Source of the DNA: Cellulomonas palmilytica
Lineage (GTDB): Bacteria > Actinomycetota > Actinomycetes > Actinomycetales > Cellulomonadaceae
Direction: 5' to 3'
Length of the DNA: 64,000 bases
Assembly (NCBI RefSeq): GCF_021590045.1
Contig: NZ_CP062221.1
Coordinates: 930,001 to 994,000 of the forward strand
Shown: in pieces, positions 18,992 through 29,382 of the stretch
How positions within the stretch are numbered: position 1 is the stretch's first letter
Layout: every line of letters begins with the position of its first letter
Notes under the pieces: generated by a model
Told to the model about the DNA's origin: nothing
Seen by the model: the letters and a program-made list of their open reading frames with translations, nothing else
Databases searched by the model: none
Translations under genes and position numbers: made by a program

Positions 18992-20318
18992 CGGCGGCCT
19001 CTCGTCGGGGCGCGAGCCGCGCCGGGTCCTCGGGCAGACGGTCCAGGGGGACGACGAGCCGCACGCGCCACCCGCCGCCCGTGACGGCACCCGCGATCAC
19101 GGTGGCGCCGGCCGCGGCGGCGCGCTCGCGCATGTGCAGCAGGCCGCTGCCGCCGAGGCCCGTCCCGGGCGTGGGCGGGCGCGGGGGACCGGGGTCGGTG
19201 ACCTCCAGGACCACGTCCGTCGCGGTGCGCACCAGCGTCACGGTGGCGTGCGTCGCGGCGGAGTGCACGAGCACGTTCGTCAGCGCCTCCTGCGCGACGC
19301 GCACCACCGCGAGCCCGACCTGCGGCGCACAGGCCGGTAGCGGGTTGGGCAGCGTCGCGCGCACGTCCAGGCCCGCCTCGCGGACGCGCGCGAGCACCCC
19401 GGGCAGCGCGTCGAGACCCGCGGTCGGGGCGTACGGCGCGCTCTCGTCGTCGGCGGCACGCAGCACGCGCACCACCGACCGCATCGCGTCGAGCGCCTCC
19501 TTGCCCGCGGGTGCGATCCACCGCACGGCCTCGCGCGGCGCGTCGGGCTGCGCGTCCGCGACGCGGTCCGCGGCCTGCGCGCGCACGACGATCGCCGACA
19601 CGTGGTGCGCCACCACGTCGTGCAGCTCGCGCGCGATGCGCGTGCGCTCCGCGGCGACCGCCTCGTTCGCGCGGACCTCCTGCAGCGCGACGAGCTGCGC
19701 GTTGCGCTCCGCGAGCGACGCGGACGTGCGGGCCAACCGGTGCACCATCGCGCCGAGCAACGCGGCCGCGACGACGAGCGCCACGAGCTGCACCGCGGCC
19801 GACAGGTCGACCACGGGGTGCCAGTCCCACACCGACAGACCCCACGCGGCGTTCGCGACACCCGCCTGCAGCGCCACACCGAGGGTCCCGACGACGAGCG
19901 CCGCGAGCAGCGGCGGCTCCGCACCCGCCCGCGTCACGGCGTACGTGGTCACGAGCAGCGGGACCACGTGCAGGAACGACGGCATCCGCCCGCCGTCCAG
20001 CACGAACGTGTACGAGACCACGTACCCGACCGTCACGAGCCAGAACCCGGCCCGCGCAGCCCACCGCCGCACCGCGAGCGCCGCGACCAGCCCGAGCCCC
20101 GCGCACCACCATGCCGCCGACGACGCCGGGATCCAGTAGTCCCACCGGCTCGCGACGACCAGCCCGACCGACCACAGCGCACCCACCCCTGCCGCGACGA
20201 GCAGGTCCTCGCGCCGCACGTCTCGCCGCGTGGCCCGCGCGTCCCGCGGCCGGGTGCCGCGCCGGGGTGCGCGACCGGACGCGCGCGCGGGCGCGACAGC
20301 ACGGTCGTCGGCGGACAT
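18984..20318 (-). CDS. Sensor histidine kinase, HisKA_3 type
   Basis: This 444-residue membrane sensor has an Arg-rich N-terminus, then about five hydrophobic helices (residues 45-190) with only short loops, so it may sense within the membrane. A coiled region leads to the dimerisation helix with phospho-His in ERTRIARELHDVVAHHVSAIV. The ATPase domain shows QEALTNVLVHS and GLGGSGLLHMRERAAAAGA. It is partner of the overlapping LuxR-type regulator. Intramembrane sensors of this class often respond to cell-envelope stress. The adjacent VanY-type gene is compatible with that, but a link is inferred only. Confidence 0.88.
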   Translation of the reverse strand: MSADDRAVAPARASGRAPRRGTRPRDARATRRDVRREDLLVAAGVGALWSVGLVVASRWDYWIPASSAAWWCAGLGLVAALAVRRWAARAGFWLVTVGYVVSYTFVLDGGRMPSFLHVVPLLVTTYAVTRAGAEPPLLAALVVGTLGVALQAGVANAAWGLSVWDWHPVVDLSAAVQLVALVVAAALLGAMVHRLARTSASLAERNAQLVALQEVRANEAVAAERTRIARELHDVVAHHVSAIVVRAQAADRVADAQPDAPREAVRWIAPAGKEALDAMRSVVRVLRAADDESAPYAPTAGLDALPGVLARVREAGLDVRATLPNPLPACAPQVGLAVVRVAQEALTNVLVHSAATHATVTLVRTATDVVLEVTDPGPPRPPTPGTGLGGSGLLHMRERAAAAGATVIAGAVTGGGWRVRLVVPLDRLPEDPARLAPRREAADA

Positions 20319-20324
20319 GCCGCC

Positions 20325-20330
20325 AACGTA
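20325..20330 (-). promoter_or_regulatory. -10 element TACGTT, leaderless start of kinase operon
   Basis: On the minus strand it ends 6 nt before the ATG at 20318, with no ribosome site. Confidence 0.5.
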
Positions 20331-20516
20331 CGCGCCGGGACCCGGCCCGATCACGCGTCCCGCGGGTGACCCGGCCTCCACCCCAGGGTGGAGACGCACG
20401 CGTCACGACGACCGCAGGGTGGGACCGTGGTCGACCCTCGGACGGGTTCTGACCAGGCACGGAACCCGACCCCGGCCCGACGCCGCCGCCCCGGCCGTCC
20501 CGGGAGCCTGGACGCC

Positions 20517-21335
20517 ATGACGACGAGCACCGGGCCGCAGTGGCCCACCACCCCGGCGGCCGAGCACGGCACGCCACCTGAGCCGAGGACCGCGCGCTCG
20601 GGTCACGCCGCCTGGGGCGAGGTCGTGCCGGGGCCGCTCGCGGCGTCCGTCGCGCAGGAGGGAGCGCGGCGCAGGCGTCGCCGCGGCACGGTGCTCGTCG
20701 TCGTCCTGGCGGTCGTCACGTGGTTCGGCGTGCGCTGGGCGGAGGAGGCGTTCGCCGGGTCGCAGGGGGATCCGTCGACCGCGCCCGGGGTCGTGGTGGG
20801 TGCGGCCGGGGACGACGAGGCGGGCGGGGCGGGCGACGCGCCGGCCCCGCCGCCGACGTCGGACGACGACGACCCGGCCGACGAGCCGGACACCGGCACC
20901 CCGGACACCGGCACCCCGGACGACACCGCGATCCAGGCGGTCGTCGACGAGCTCACCGCCGTCGGCATCGACGAGGACCTCGCCCGCCGCTACGCCCGCG
21001 CGGACGCCGCCGCGGCGCGTGAGGGCGTCGCGATGCACATCACCTCGGGCCGACGCACCGCGGCCGAGCAGCGGGCGCTGTTCGACGACGCGGTGGCGCG
21101 GTACGGCTCGGTGCACGAGGCGCAGCGCTGGGTGCTGCCCGCCGACAGGTCCGCGCACGTCGCGGGCACCGCGGTCGACGTGGGCGGCACCGAGGCGGCG
21201 CTGTGGCTCGGCGAGCACGGGCAGGAGTTCGGGCTGTGCCGCGTGTACGCCAACGAGATCTGGCACTTCGAGGCCATGCCCGACGGCGCGGACCGCTGCC
21301 CGGACCTCCTGCCCGACTCCTCGTCGGGCTGGTGA
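20517..21335 (+). CDS. Peptidase M15 (VanY-like D-Ala-D-Ala carboxypeptidase)
   Basis: This 272-residue membrane-anchored protein has a cytosolic N-terminus of about 55 residues, one hydrophobic helix (TVLVVVLAVVTWFGVRW), an Asp/Pro/Gly-rich linker with a PDTGTPDTGTPDD repeat, and a zinc peptidase domain. The zinc ligands fit SAHVAGTAVDVGG (His, Asp) and EIWHFEA (His, with catalytic Glu nearby), and ITSGRRTAAEQ matches the substrate-side Arg motif. It likely trims D-Ala from peptidoglycan stems outside the membrane. It is divergent from the two-component system, about 200 bp apart. Confidence 0.85.
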   Translation: MTTSTGPQWPTTPAAEHGTPPEPRTARSGHAAWGEVVPGPLAASVAQEGARRRRRRGTVLVVVLAVVTWFGVRWAEEAFAGSQGDPSTAPGVVVGAAGDDEAGGAGDAPAPPPTSDDDDPADEPDTGTPDTGTPDDTAIQAVVDELTAVGIDEDLARRYARADAAAAREGVAMHITSGRRTAAEQRALFDDAVARYGSVHEAQRWVLPADRSAHVAGTAVDVGGTEAALWLGEHGQEFGLCRVYANEIWHFEAMPDGADRCPDLLPDSSSGW

Positions 21336-21338
21336 GTC

Positions 21339-21746
21339 TCAGAGCTGGTTGATGCGCAGGTGGTTGCCTGCGGGGTCGCGCACGGCCGCGTCGCGCAGCC
21401 CCCACGGCTGGTCGGTGGGCTCCTGCGTGATCTCCGCACCGGCGGCCGAGAGCTTCTCGAACGTGGCGGCCAGGTCGCGCGTCGCGAGGATCAGGCTCGC
21501 GTACGAGCCCTTCGCCATGAGCTCGACGATCGTGCGGCGCTCGTCGTCGGTCAGGCCCGGGTCGACGGCCGGCGGGTGCAGCACGATCGACACGTCGGGC
21601 TGCTCGGGGGAGCCGATGGTGATCCACCGCATCGACCCCTGGCCGACGTCGTTGCGGACCTCGAAGCCCAGCACGTCGCGGTAGAACGCGAGCGAGGCGT
21701 CGGGGTCGTCGGCGGGAAGGAACGTGGAGTGCACGAAGAGGGTCAT
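21339..21746 (-). CDS. VOC family (glyoxalase-like) protein
   Basis: This 135-residue cytosolic protein has two beta-alpha-beta-beta-beta modules. HSTFLPADDPDASLAFYRDVLGFEV marks the first, and WGLRDAAVRDPAGNHLRINQL the second, with potential metal ligands His and Glu. Many such genes encode resistance or dioxygenase-like proteins, and the substrate is unknown. It lies 10 bp after the AraC gene on the same strand, which suggests an MFS-AraC-VOC operon. It may also have its own start at a -10 element. Confidence 0.8.
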   Translation of the reverse strand: MTLFVHSTFLPADDPDASLAFYRDVLGFEVRNDVGQGSMRWITIGSPEQPDVSIVLHPPAVDPGLTDDERRTIVELMAKGSYASLILATRDLAATFEKLSAAGAEITQEPTDQPWGLRDAAVRDPAGNHLRINQL

Positions 21747-21753
21747 GCGCGCC

Positions 21754-21759
21754 ACGCTA
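21754..21759 (-). promoter_or_regulatory. -10-like TAGCGT before the VOC gene
   Basis: It lies 7 nt before the ATG at 21746 and overlaps the AraC stop codon. It could give a separate leaderless transcript. Confidence 0.35.
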
Positions 21760-22254
21760 GGAGAGCGGCGCCGCCGCTGCTTCTCGATTCCTGACCGCTT
21801 CCTGGGCCGACTCCCCGGCCGCACCTCGGGTCGAGCGCCGCACGGGCCGCAGCACCTGGCGCGCCTGGCAGCTCGGGATGCCCGCGGGCACGCCGTGCTC
21901 GTCGGCCGCGGCCCGCCGCCGGTACTCGCTGGGCGACATCCCGACGAGCTCGGAGAACCGCGTCGAGAACGTCCCGAGCGACTGGCACCCGACCGCGAAG
22001 CACACGTCCGTCACGCTCAGCCCGCCCAGGCGCAGCAGGTGCATCGCCCGCTCGATGCGCCGCGTCATGAGGTAGCTGTACGGCGACTCGCCGTACGCGG
22101 CGCGGAACGTGCGGCTCAGGTGCCCCGACGAGACGTTGATGCCGCGCGCGAGCGCGTCGACGTCGAGCGGCTGCGCGTACTCCCGGTCGATCCGGTCCCG
22201 CACGCGGCGCAGCTGCGCGAGCTCGCGCAGGCGCGGGTCGGTCGACGGCGTCAC
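21757..22254 (-). CDS. AraC family regulator (DNA-binding domain only)
   Basis: This 165-residue regulator has two helix-turn-helix motifs: INVSSGHLSRTFRAAYGESPYSYL and VCFAVGCQSLGTFSTRFSELVGMSPSEYRRR. The N-terminal sensory domain of larger AraC proteins is absent, and a Arg/Ala-rich tail follows. The GTG start overlaps the MFS stop (GTGA), so translation is coupled. This AraC plus VOC pairing is common in actinobacteria and often controls a drug or aldehyde response. Confidence 0.85.
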   Translation of the reverse strand: MTPSTDPRLRELAQLRRVRDRIDREYAQPLDVDALARGINVSSGHLSRTFRAAYGESPYSYLMTRRIERAMHLLRLGGLSVTDVCFAVGCQSLGTFSTRFSELVGMSPSEYRRRAAADEHGVPAGIPSCQARQVLRPVRRSTRGAAGESAQEAVRNREAAAAPLS

Positions 22255-23510
22255 GGCTCCAGTGTGTCCCGGACGGGGGCGTCGTCGCGATGGCCCGCCG
22301 CGAGCTCGTCGGCCAGGCGGTTGCGGTGCCCGGCGCGCAGCGGACGCAGCGCGGACACCGTCGCGACGAGCGCGGCGACGCCCGCGACGACCACGACGAG
22401 GAACCCGCCGTGCGAGCCGTCCGCGTCGATCCGCGTGCCCGCGATCGACGACCCGATGGACACCCCGACGCCGAGCGACGTCCCGACCCACGTCAGCCCC
22501 TCGGTCAGACGCGTGCGCGGCACGATCTCCTGCACGAGCCCGTTGCCGTTGATGAGCGTCGGCGCGATCGCGAACCCGGTGACGAACATGACCACCGCGA
22601 GCATCCACAGCGAGCTCACCAGCACGAACAGCGACACCCCGATCGCGAGCGCGACCATCCCGACGCCGAACCGCGCCCACAGCGGCTGTGCCCAGCGCCG
22701 CGCGCCGTACAGCAGCCCGGACACGAGCGACCCGGCCGCGAACACCGCGAGGATGAAGCCCGCCGCGGACTTGCGGCCGGCCTCCTCGGCGAACGCGACG
22801 GTCGAGACGTCGGTCGCGCCGAAGATCGCGCCGAGCGCGAGGAACACGACGACGAGCACGAGCATCCCCGGCAGCCGCACGAGCGACCCGCCGGCCGCGT
22901 CCGCGTGGTGCGGCGTCGGCGGCGGCTCGGTGCGCTTCTGCAGCAGGAACCACGTCCCGCCGAGCACCGCGGACACCAGCGGCACGACGATGCCGGCGGT
23001 GGGCGCCACGTTCGTCGCGAGCAGCGTGGCGGCGGCCGGGCCGACGATGAACACGACCTCGTCGAGGGCGGACTCCAACGAGTACGCGGTGTGCATGGCG
23101 TCCGCGTCGCGCTTGATGAGATGGGACCAGCGCGCGCGCACGAGCGACCCGAACTGCCCGGTCACGCCCGCGACGACCGCGGTCACGTACAGCACCGGCT
23201 CGGGCGCCTCGAGCTGCAGCGCGGCGACGAGCGCGCTCAGCCCCGCGCCGCTGATCACGAGCGTCGGGAACATGACGCGCGCCTGGCCGTGCCGGTCGAC
23301 CAGCCGCGCGATGAGCGGCGCGGTCAGCGCGGACGTGACGACGAGGACCGCCGACACCCGGCCCGCGAGCGCGTACGAGTCGTAGATCGCGGAGACCGCG
23401 AGCACGATGCCGATCCCCACCATGGAGATGGGCAGTCGCGCCAGGACCCCGGCGGCCGAGAAGGCGAGGGCTCCAGGTCGGGAGAGAAGGTCGCGGTACG
23501 GCCGGAACAC
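22251..23510 (-). CDS. MFS transporter
   Basis: This permease of about 419 residues has 12 predicted membrane helices. The cytosolic loop after helix 2 reads IARLVDRHGQARVMF, a variant of the MFS signature, and helix 4-5 has RARWSHLIKRDADAMHTAYSLESALDE. The pattern is that of actinobacterial MFS proteins with no defined substrate. The GTG at 23510 is preferred because GACCAT lies 6 nt upstream like other leaderless starts here. The ORF could begin at 23552. It is the first gene of a likely three-gene operon with the AraC and VOC genes. Confidence 0.78.
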   Translation of the reverse strand: MFRPYRDLLSRPGALAFSAAGVLARLPISMVGIGIVLAVSAIYDSYALAGRVSAVLVVTSALTAPLIARLVDRHGQARVMFPTLVISGAGLSALVAALQLEAPEPVLYVTAVVAGVTGQFGSLVRARWSHLIKRDADAMHTAYSLESALDEVVFIVGPAAATLLATNVAPTAGIVVPLVSAVLGGTWFLLQKRTEPPPTPHHADAAGGSLVRLPGMLVLVVVFLALGAIFGATDVSTVAFAEEAGRKSAAGFILAVFAAGSLVSGLLYGARRWAQPLWARFGVGMVALAIGVSLFVLVSSLWMLAVVMFVTGFAIAPTLINGNGLVQEIVPRTRLTEGLTWVGTSLGVGVSIGSSIAGTRIDADGSHGGFLVVVVAGVAALVATVSALRPLRAGHRNRLADELAAGHRDDAPVRDTLEP

Positions 23511-23516
23511 CCTGCC

Positions 23517-23522
23517 ATGGTC
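23517..23522 (-). promoter_or_regulatory. -10-like GACCAT for the MFS operon
   Basis: On the minus strand it lies 6 nt before the GTG at 23510. The match to TANNNT is imperfect in its first base. Confidence 0.35.
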
Positions 23523-23599
23523 GCACCCGCCGCCCACGCCGGCCGCACGCAATACCCGACACCCGGACGGCGGACTGTGACCGTTCCCGGTCGGGCCTC

Positions 23600-23605
23600 T
23601 AGAGT
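23600..23605 (+). promoter_or_regulatory. -10 element TAGAGT for the LacI gene
   Basis: It ends 7 nt before the ATG at 23613, with no ribosome site between, so the transcript is probably leaderless. Confidence 0.5.
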
Positions 23606-23612
23606 GCCCCCG

Positions 23613-24656
23613 ATGGACACCACCGGGAACCCGCGCCGACGGCCCACGATCCGCGACGTCGCGGCCGCGGCCGGCGTCTCGCGCGGGACGGTGTCACGCG
23701 TCATCAACGGCGGCCACTGGGTGTCACCCGAGGCGCTCGCGGCGGTGCAGGAGGCGATCCGCACCACCGGGTACAAGACCAACCAGCACGCCCGCAGCCT
23801 CGTCACGGGCCGGTCCAACTCCGTGGCGTTCCTGCTCACCGAACCGCAGCACCTGCTGTTCGAGGACCCCAACTTCTCGATCCTGCTGCGCGGCGCCGCG
23901 ACCGAGCTCGCCGCCCGCGGCATGCCGCTGCTCCTCATGGTCGCCGGCACGCCCGACGAGCAGGAGCAGATGCTCGGCTACGTCGGCGCGGGCCACGTCG
24001 ACGGGGTGCTGCTCATCTCGTCGCACGCCGGCTCGCCCGTGCTGCGCGAGCTCGTCGCGCTCGACATCCCCACCATCGCGTGCGGGATCCCGCTCGGCTT
24101 CGAGCAGAAGGTCGGGTACGTCGCGGCCGACGACCTGGGCGGCGCGCGCATCATGACGCGCCACCTCCTGGACTCCGGGCGGCAGCGCATCGCGATGATC
24201 ACCGGCCCCATGGACACCCCCGGCGGACGGCTGCGCCTCGAGGGGTACCGCCTCGAGCTGGGCGACCGGTACGACGAGACGCTCGTCGTGCACGGCGACT
24301 ACCTGCGCTCGGGCGGCATCCGCGCGACCGCCGAGCTGCTCGAGCGCCGGCCCGACCTGGACGCGATCTTCGCCGCGAACGACCTCGCGGCCTCCGGCGC
24401 GCTGCTCGCGCTCGCGGACGCCGGCCGGTCCGTGCCCGACGACGTCGCGGTCGCGGGGTTCGACGACGCGGGCATCGCCGCCGCGACCACCCCGCCCCTG
24501 ACGACGATGCGGCAGCCGTTCGAGCGGATCAGCGCCGAGATGGTGCGCCTGCTGCTGGAGGTCGTCGACGGCAAGTCGTCCGCCGCCGTGACGCTGCCCG
24601 CGTCCCTCGTCGTGCGCGAGTCCACGGACCCGACCGCCACCCAGCCCGGACGCTGA
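23613..24656 (+). CDS. LacI family transcriptional regulator
   Basis: This 347-residue repressor has a helix-turn-helix TIRDVAAAAGVSRGTVSRVIN, hinge helix NQHARSLVTGRSNSVAF, and a two-lobed ligand domain with MITGPMDTPGGRLRLEGY and VAGFDDAGIAAATTPPLTTM. The target operon is not obvious: neighbours are a divergent MFS operon and convergent phosphoglucomutase. Control of the distant sugar ABC operon at 39160 or of genes outside is possible. Confidence 0.88.
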   Translation: MDTTGNPRRRPTIRDVAAAAGVSRGTVSRVINGGHWVSPEALAAVQEAIRTTGYKTNQHARSLVTGRSNSVAFLLTEPQHLLFEDPNFSILLRGAATELAARGMPLLLMVAGTPDEQEQMLGYVGAGHVDGVLLISSHAGSPVLRELVALDIPTIACGIPLGFEQKVGYVAADDLGGARIMTRHLLDSGRQRIAMITGPMDTPGGRLRLEGYRLELGDRYDETLVVHGDYLRSGGIRATAELLERRPDLDAIFAANDLAASGALLALADAGRSVPDDVAVAGFDDAGIAAATTPPLTTMRQPFERISAEMVRLLLEVVDGKSSAAVTLPASLVVRESTDPTATQPGR

Positions 24657-24716
24657 CCGCGGTCCCCGCCGACGCGCGGGGCGCGACCCGCGGGCCGCAC
24701 CCCGACGCCGTGCGCG

Positions 24717-26399
<1,683 letters not shown>

Positions 26400-26513
26400 G
26401 CCCACATCCAACCCCGCCACCCGCCCGCTCCGCACCCCCCGACGGCCCCGCCCTGCGTCACACCACCCGCCCCACACCACCCGCCCCACCCCGCCCGCCC
26501 CACCCCGCCGACC

Positions 26514-26784
26514 ACGACCCCGCCATCCCTCCGGCTCAGCCCCGCCACACCCGGAGCAACCACGGGGTCGTCGGACACCTCTCCCGCGACCCCGCGCTTC
26601 TTCCGGCTCGGCCCGGTCATAGCCGGAGCAACCGCGGGGTCGTGGGGAGGGTGCGTGAGCCCGTCATCGCTCCGGCTCAGCGGTCCCGTTGCCGGAGCGA
26701 CCACGGGGTCGTCGGACTGGTTGCGCGCGACCCCGCGCTTCCTCCGGTTCAGCCCCGCTGATCGCGGAGCAACCGCGGGGTCGT
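26514..26784. repeat. Four tandemly clustered palindromic repeats (REP-like)
   Basis: The 446-bp gap 26400-26845 has no gene. It begins with a C-rich run of CCGCCCCAC units (26450-26512) and then holds four related palindromes at 26514-26551, 26586-26643, 26665-26712 and 26727-26784. Each runs CGACCCCG..., CTCCGG, variable loop, CCGGAG, ...CGGGGTCG, so two nested stems can form. The third lacks the left outer arm. A fifth copy lies at 36759-36814. They look like dispersed intergenic hairpins, possibly terminators or mRNA stabilisers. Confidence 0.75.
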
Positions 26785-26832
26785 GAGGAGGGCGGGGGAC
26801 GGGGCTGGGCGGAGGGGGAACGGGTGGGCCGG

Positions 26833-26838
26833 TAGGCT
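26833..26838 (+). promoter_or_regulatory. -10 element TAGGCT, leaderless start
   Basis: It ends 7 nt before the ATG at 26846, with no ribosome site. Confidence 0.5.
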
Positions 26839-26845
26839 CGCGGGC

Positions 26846-27670
26846 ATGGCCAAGGGTTCTGTGGAGTTCGTGCTGCGTCCGTTCGAGGGGCTCCCCGGCG
26901 AGCCCGACTGGGTCGCGCTCAAGGAGGTCGTGCCCGCCGCGACGGCGACGGCGCGCACCACGAAGGAGTACGGCGCGAAGGACGTCCTCGTCACGACGAT
27001 CCTGCCGCAGGCATGGCCCGCGCTGCACCGCTCCGACGGTGTGATCCTGCTGGCGCTGCAGACCACGTCCAGCTCAGGCGACGCGAGCCGCGACCTGGCC
27101 GCCGCGCTGATCGAGGCGCTCGACGTCGAGCCCGGCACCGCGATCGAGACCACCGGGCTGCCCGAGGCCGGCCCGCGCCTGCAGGACGTGCTCGACCTGT
27201 CGGTGCCGTTCGAGGTCACCGTGCAGGACTCGTTCTCCTACTGGCTCGCGCCCGACGTCGAGCGCACCGCGGACCTCGAGGCCGCGATCGAGGACGCCGA
27301 CGCGGGCATCATCGACACCGCGAAGGTCGCGGCGGTCGAGTCGGCGTACTGGTGCCGCATGGGCGCCAAGGAGTTCCTGCGCTGGGCGCAGCCGCACGAC
27401 GAGCAGACGGTCCTGGACGGCCTCGCGCGCCTGCACGCCAAGCGTGAGTCGGGCTTCGCGGGAGGCAAGTTCATCGGCTACTTCCGGTCGAGCGGGCTCG
27501 TCGTGCCGGTGTGGGAGCTCGCGCGCGGGACCGAGGCGGAGGAGCTCGAGGAGCCCGTCGGCCAGTTCGCGCCCGCGTTCGAGGCGGCGCTCGCGAGCAC
27601 GGAGCCGCTCGACGCGAACGAGCGCCGCGCCCGCGCGGGCCTCGTCGCGCGCCAGGTCACGCTGCGCTGA
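26846..27670 (+). CDS. DUF5926 family protein
   Basis: This 274-residue soluble protein of unknown function is found in actinobacteria (family recall). It opens SVEFVLRPFEGLPGEPDWVALKEVVPAA and has a central SYWLAPDVERTADLEAAIEDAD segment and a tail with GYFRSSGLVVPVWELARG. No catalytic motif is evident. Some relatives carry a SEC-C zinc-binding N-terminus, which this one lacks. It sits at the head of the conserved block that leads to pheA and serS. It starts on a TAGGCT-driven leaderless message. Confidence 0.72.
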   Translation: MAKGSVEFVLRPFEGLPGEPDWVALKEVVPAATATARTTKEYGAKDVLVTTILPQAWPALHRSDGVILLALQTTSSSGDASRDLAAALIEALDVEPGTAIETTGLPEAGPRLQDVLDLSVPFEVTVQDSFSYWLAPDVERTADLEAAIEDADAGIIDTAKVAAVESAYWCRMGAKEFLRWAQPHDEQTVLDGLARLHAKRESGFAGGKFIGYFRSSGLVVPVWELARGTEAEELEEPVGQFAPAFEAALASTEPLDANERRARAGLVARQVTLR

Positions 27671-27758
27671 CCGACCTCACGTCCGCCGCGGCCCGGTCGT
27701 CTTCCTCGTGGAGACCGCCGGGCCGCGGCGTGTCAGGAGGCTGTCAGAGGGAGGGGCC

Positions 27759-28343
27759 ATGCTGGACCCGGGGGTGAGGCGTATGGACGTGGGTCGGCAC
27801 TCGAGCTGGCACTCGAGGTGGCACACCGTCGTGACGAGCCCGATCGGGCCCGTGTCCGTGGGCGTCGTCGACGACGACGAGGGTGCGGCGGTCACGCACG
27901 TGCGGATGACCCGGTCCGACGACCACGCGGCCGACCCGTTCGCGGACCTCACGAGCACGCGCGTCGTACCCGACGACCACCCCCTGCTGCGCGAGGCGGT
28001 CGACCAGCTCGACGCGTACTTCGCGGGCGCGCTGCACGACTTCGACCTGCCGCTGCGCCCGGTCGGCTCGGCGTTCCAGCAGCGTGTGTGGGAGGGGCTG
28101 CGGCGCATCCCGTACGGCACGACGACGACGTACGGCGCGCTCGCGGCCGCGATCGGGCTCGACCCGCGCACGTCGTCGCGCGCGGTCGGCGCCGCCAACG
28201 GGGCCAACCGCATCGCGATCGTCGTGCCGTGCCACCGCGTGATCGGCGCGGACGGCACGCTCACGGGCTTCGCGGCGGGCGTGGACCGCAAGCGCGCGCT
28301 GCTGGACCTCGAGTCCGGCAGCGCCGTGGCCACCCTCTTCTGA
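27759..28343 (+). CDS. ogt: Methylated-DNA--[protein]-cysteine S-methyltransferase
   Basis: This 194-residue suicide repair protein removes O6-alkyl groups from guanine. The acceptor Cys is in IVVPCHRVIGADG, the Arg finger segment in SSRAVGAANGANR, and the winged-helix part in FQQRVWEGLRRIPYGTTTTYGAL. The tail GFAAGVDRKRALLDLE matches the family. The ATG at 27759 has GGGAGGGG just upstream. An in-frame ATG at 27783 would give a shorter N-terminus. It is not clearly co-transcribed with its neighbours. Confidence 0.9.
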   Translation: MLDPGVRRMDVGRHSSWHSRWHTVVTSPIGPVSVGVVDDDEGAAVTHVRMTRSDDHAADPFADLTSTRVVPDDHPLLREAVDQLDAYFAGALHDFDLPLRPVGSAFQQRVWEGLRRIPYGTTTTYGALAAAIGLDPRTSSRAVGAANGANRIAIVVPCHRVIGADGTLTGFAAGVDRKRALLDLESGSAVATLF

Positions 28344-28428
28344 GCGCGGGCTGGTCGGAGGGGGCGGGCGCCGCACGGAACTTCCCGCGGTGTGACCGAA
28401 CCGTTCTGACGCGCGGCGCGCGCGTCAG

Positions 28429-28434
28429 TAGGCT
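28429..28434 (+). promoter_or_regulatory. -10 element TAGGCT, leaderless start
   Basis: It ends 7 nt before the GTG at 28442. Confidence 0.5.
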
Positions 28435-28441
28435 GAGCGCC

Positions 28442-29293
28442 GTGACGCCCCCCGCCCCGGCCGACCGCGCAGGCGACCCGCCCGCGACCGAGCCCGCCTC
28501 GACCGAGCACGCCGACAAGCCCCGGGCGCGCGGCAGCCGGGTCCGCCAGCGGGTCGCGGTGATCATCCCCGCCAAGGACGAGTCCCGCCGCATCGCGGCG
28601 ACGGTGCGCTCGGCCAAGGCGATCCCGCACGTCGACCTCGTGCTCGTCGTCGACGACGGCTCCGAGGACAACACGCAGCACGTGGCGCGCGAGGCGGGCG
28701 CGGTCGTCGTGCGGCACTCGCACAACCGCGGCAAGGCCGCCGCGATGGAGACCGGGGCCGCGGTCGTCGCGATGCGCGACGCCCCGGACCGTCCCGCGCG
28801 CGTCCTGCTGTTCATCGACGGCGACCTCGCGGAGACCGCGGTCAACACCGCGCCGCTCGTCCCGCCGGTGCTCGAGGGGCACGCGGACCTGGCGATCGCG
28901 AACCTGCCGCCGCAGCCCGGTGCCGGTGGCCGCGGGCTCGTCGTCGGGGCCGCGCGGCGCGCGATCGCTTCGCTCACCGGCTGGACGCCGAACCAGCCGC
29001 TGTCCGGCATGCGTTGCCTGACACGCGAGGCGTTCGAGGCGGCGACGCCGCTCGCGCACGGCTGGGGCGTGGAGACGGGCATGACGATCGACCTGCTGCG
29101 CCAGGGGTTCCGCGTGGTCGAGGTCCCGTGCGACCTGCGGCACCGCCCGTCGGGCAGCGACCTGCGCGGCCAGCTGCACCGCGCGGCGCAGTACCGCGAC
29201 GTGCAGCTCGCGGCGAACGCGCGGCGTGTGCGGGCGGCGGCGGGCGCGGTGCGCCGGTCGGTCTCGTCCGCGCAGTCGCCCACGCACCGCTGA
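28442..29293 (+). CDS. Family 2 glycosyltransferase
   Basis: This 283-residue GT-A enzyme starts with a disordered stretch of about 35 residues, then VAVIIPAKDESRRIAATV, the nucleotide-sugar strand LVLVVDDGSEDNTQHVAREAGA, HNRGKAAAMETG, and the DxD-like metal site FIDGDLAE. A C-terminal GWGVETGMTIDLLRQGFRVVEVPCDL helps set the acceptor site. It resembles dolichol-phosphate mannose/glucose-type synthases but has no membrane helices. It directly precedes the duplicated membrane protein, which may act on the same polymer. Confidence 0.85.
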   Translation: MTPPAPADRAGDPPATEPASTEHADKPRARGSRVRQRVAVIIPAKDESRRIAATVRSAKAIPHVDLVLVVDDGSEDNTQHVAREAGAVVVRHSHNRGKAAAMETGAAVVAMRDAPDRPARVLLFIDGDLAETAVNTAPLVPPVLEGHADLAIANLPPQPGAGGRGLVVGAARRAIASLTGWTPNQPLSGMRCLTREAFEAATPLAHGWGVETGMTIDLLRQGFRVVEVPCDLRHRPSGSDLRGQLHRAAQYRDVQLAANARRVRAAAGAVRRSVSSAQSPTHR

Positions 29294-29299
29294 CCGCGC

Positions 29300-29344
29300 C
29301 GCTGGCCGGGCAGCCGCCGGCCGGGCGGCCGCTGGTCGGGCGCT
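29300..29344. repeat. 15-bp tandem repeat, three imperfect copies
   Basis: The units CGCTGGCCGGGCAGC, CGCCGGCCGGGCGGC and CGCTGGTCGGGCGCT follow each other immediately after the glycosyltransferase stop and before the next promoter. Confidence 0.7.
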
Positions 29345-29370
29345 GCGGACCCGCGCACGGGGTGGCCCCC

Positions 29371-29376
29371 TACCCT
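29371..29376 (+). promoter_or_regulatory. -10 element TACCCT, leaderless start
   Basis: It ends 6 nt before the GTG at 29383. Confidence 0.55.
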
Positions 29377-29382
29377 GGTCCG

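Noticed and set aside
26514..26784. CRISPR or tRNA-like cluster
   Set aside because: Unequal spacing, palindromic units without constant spacers, and no tRNA fold.
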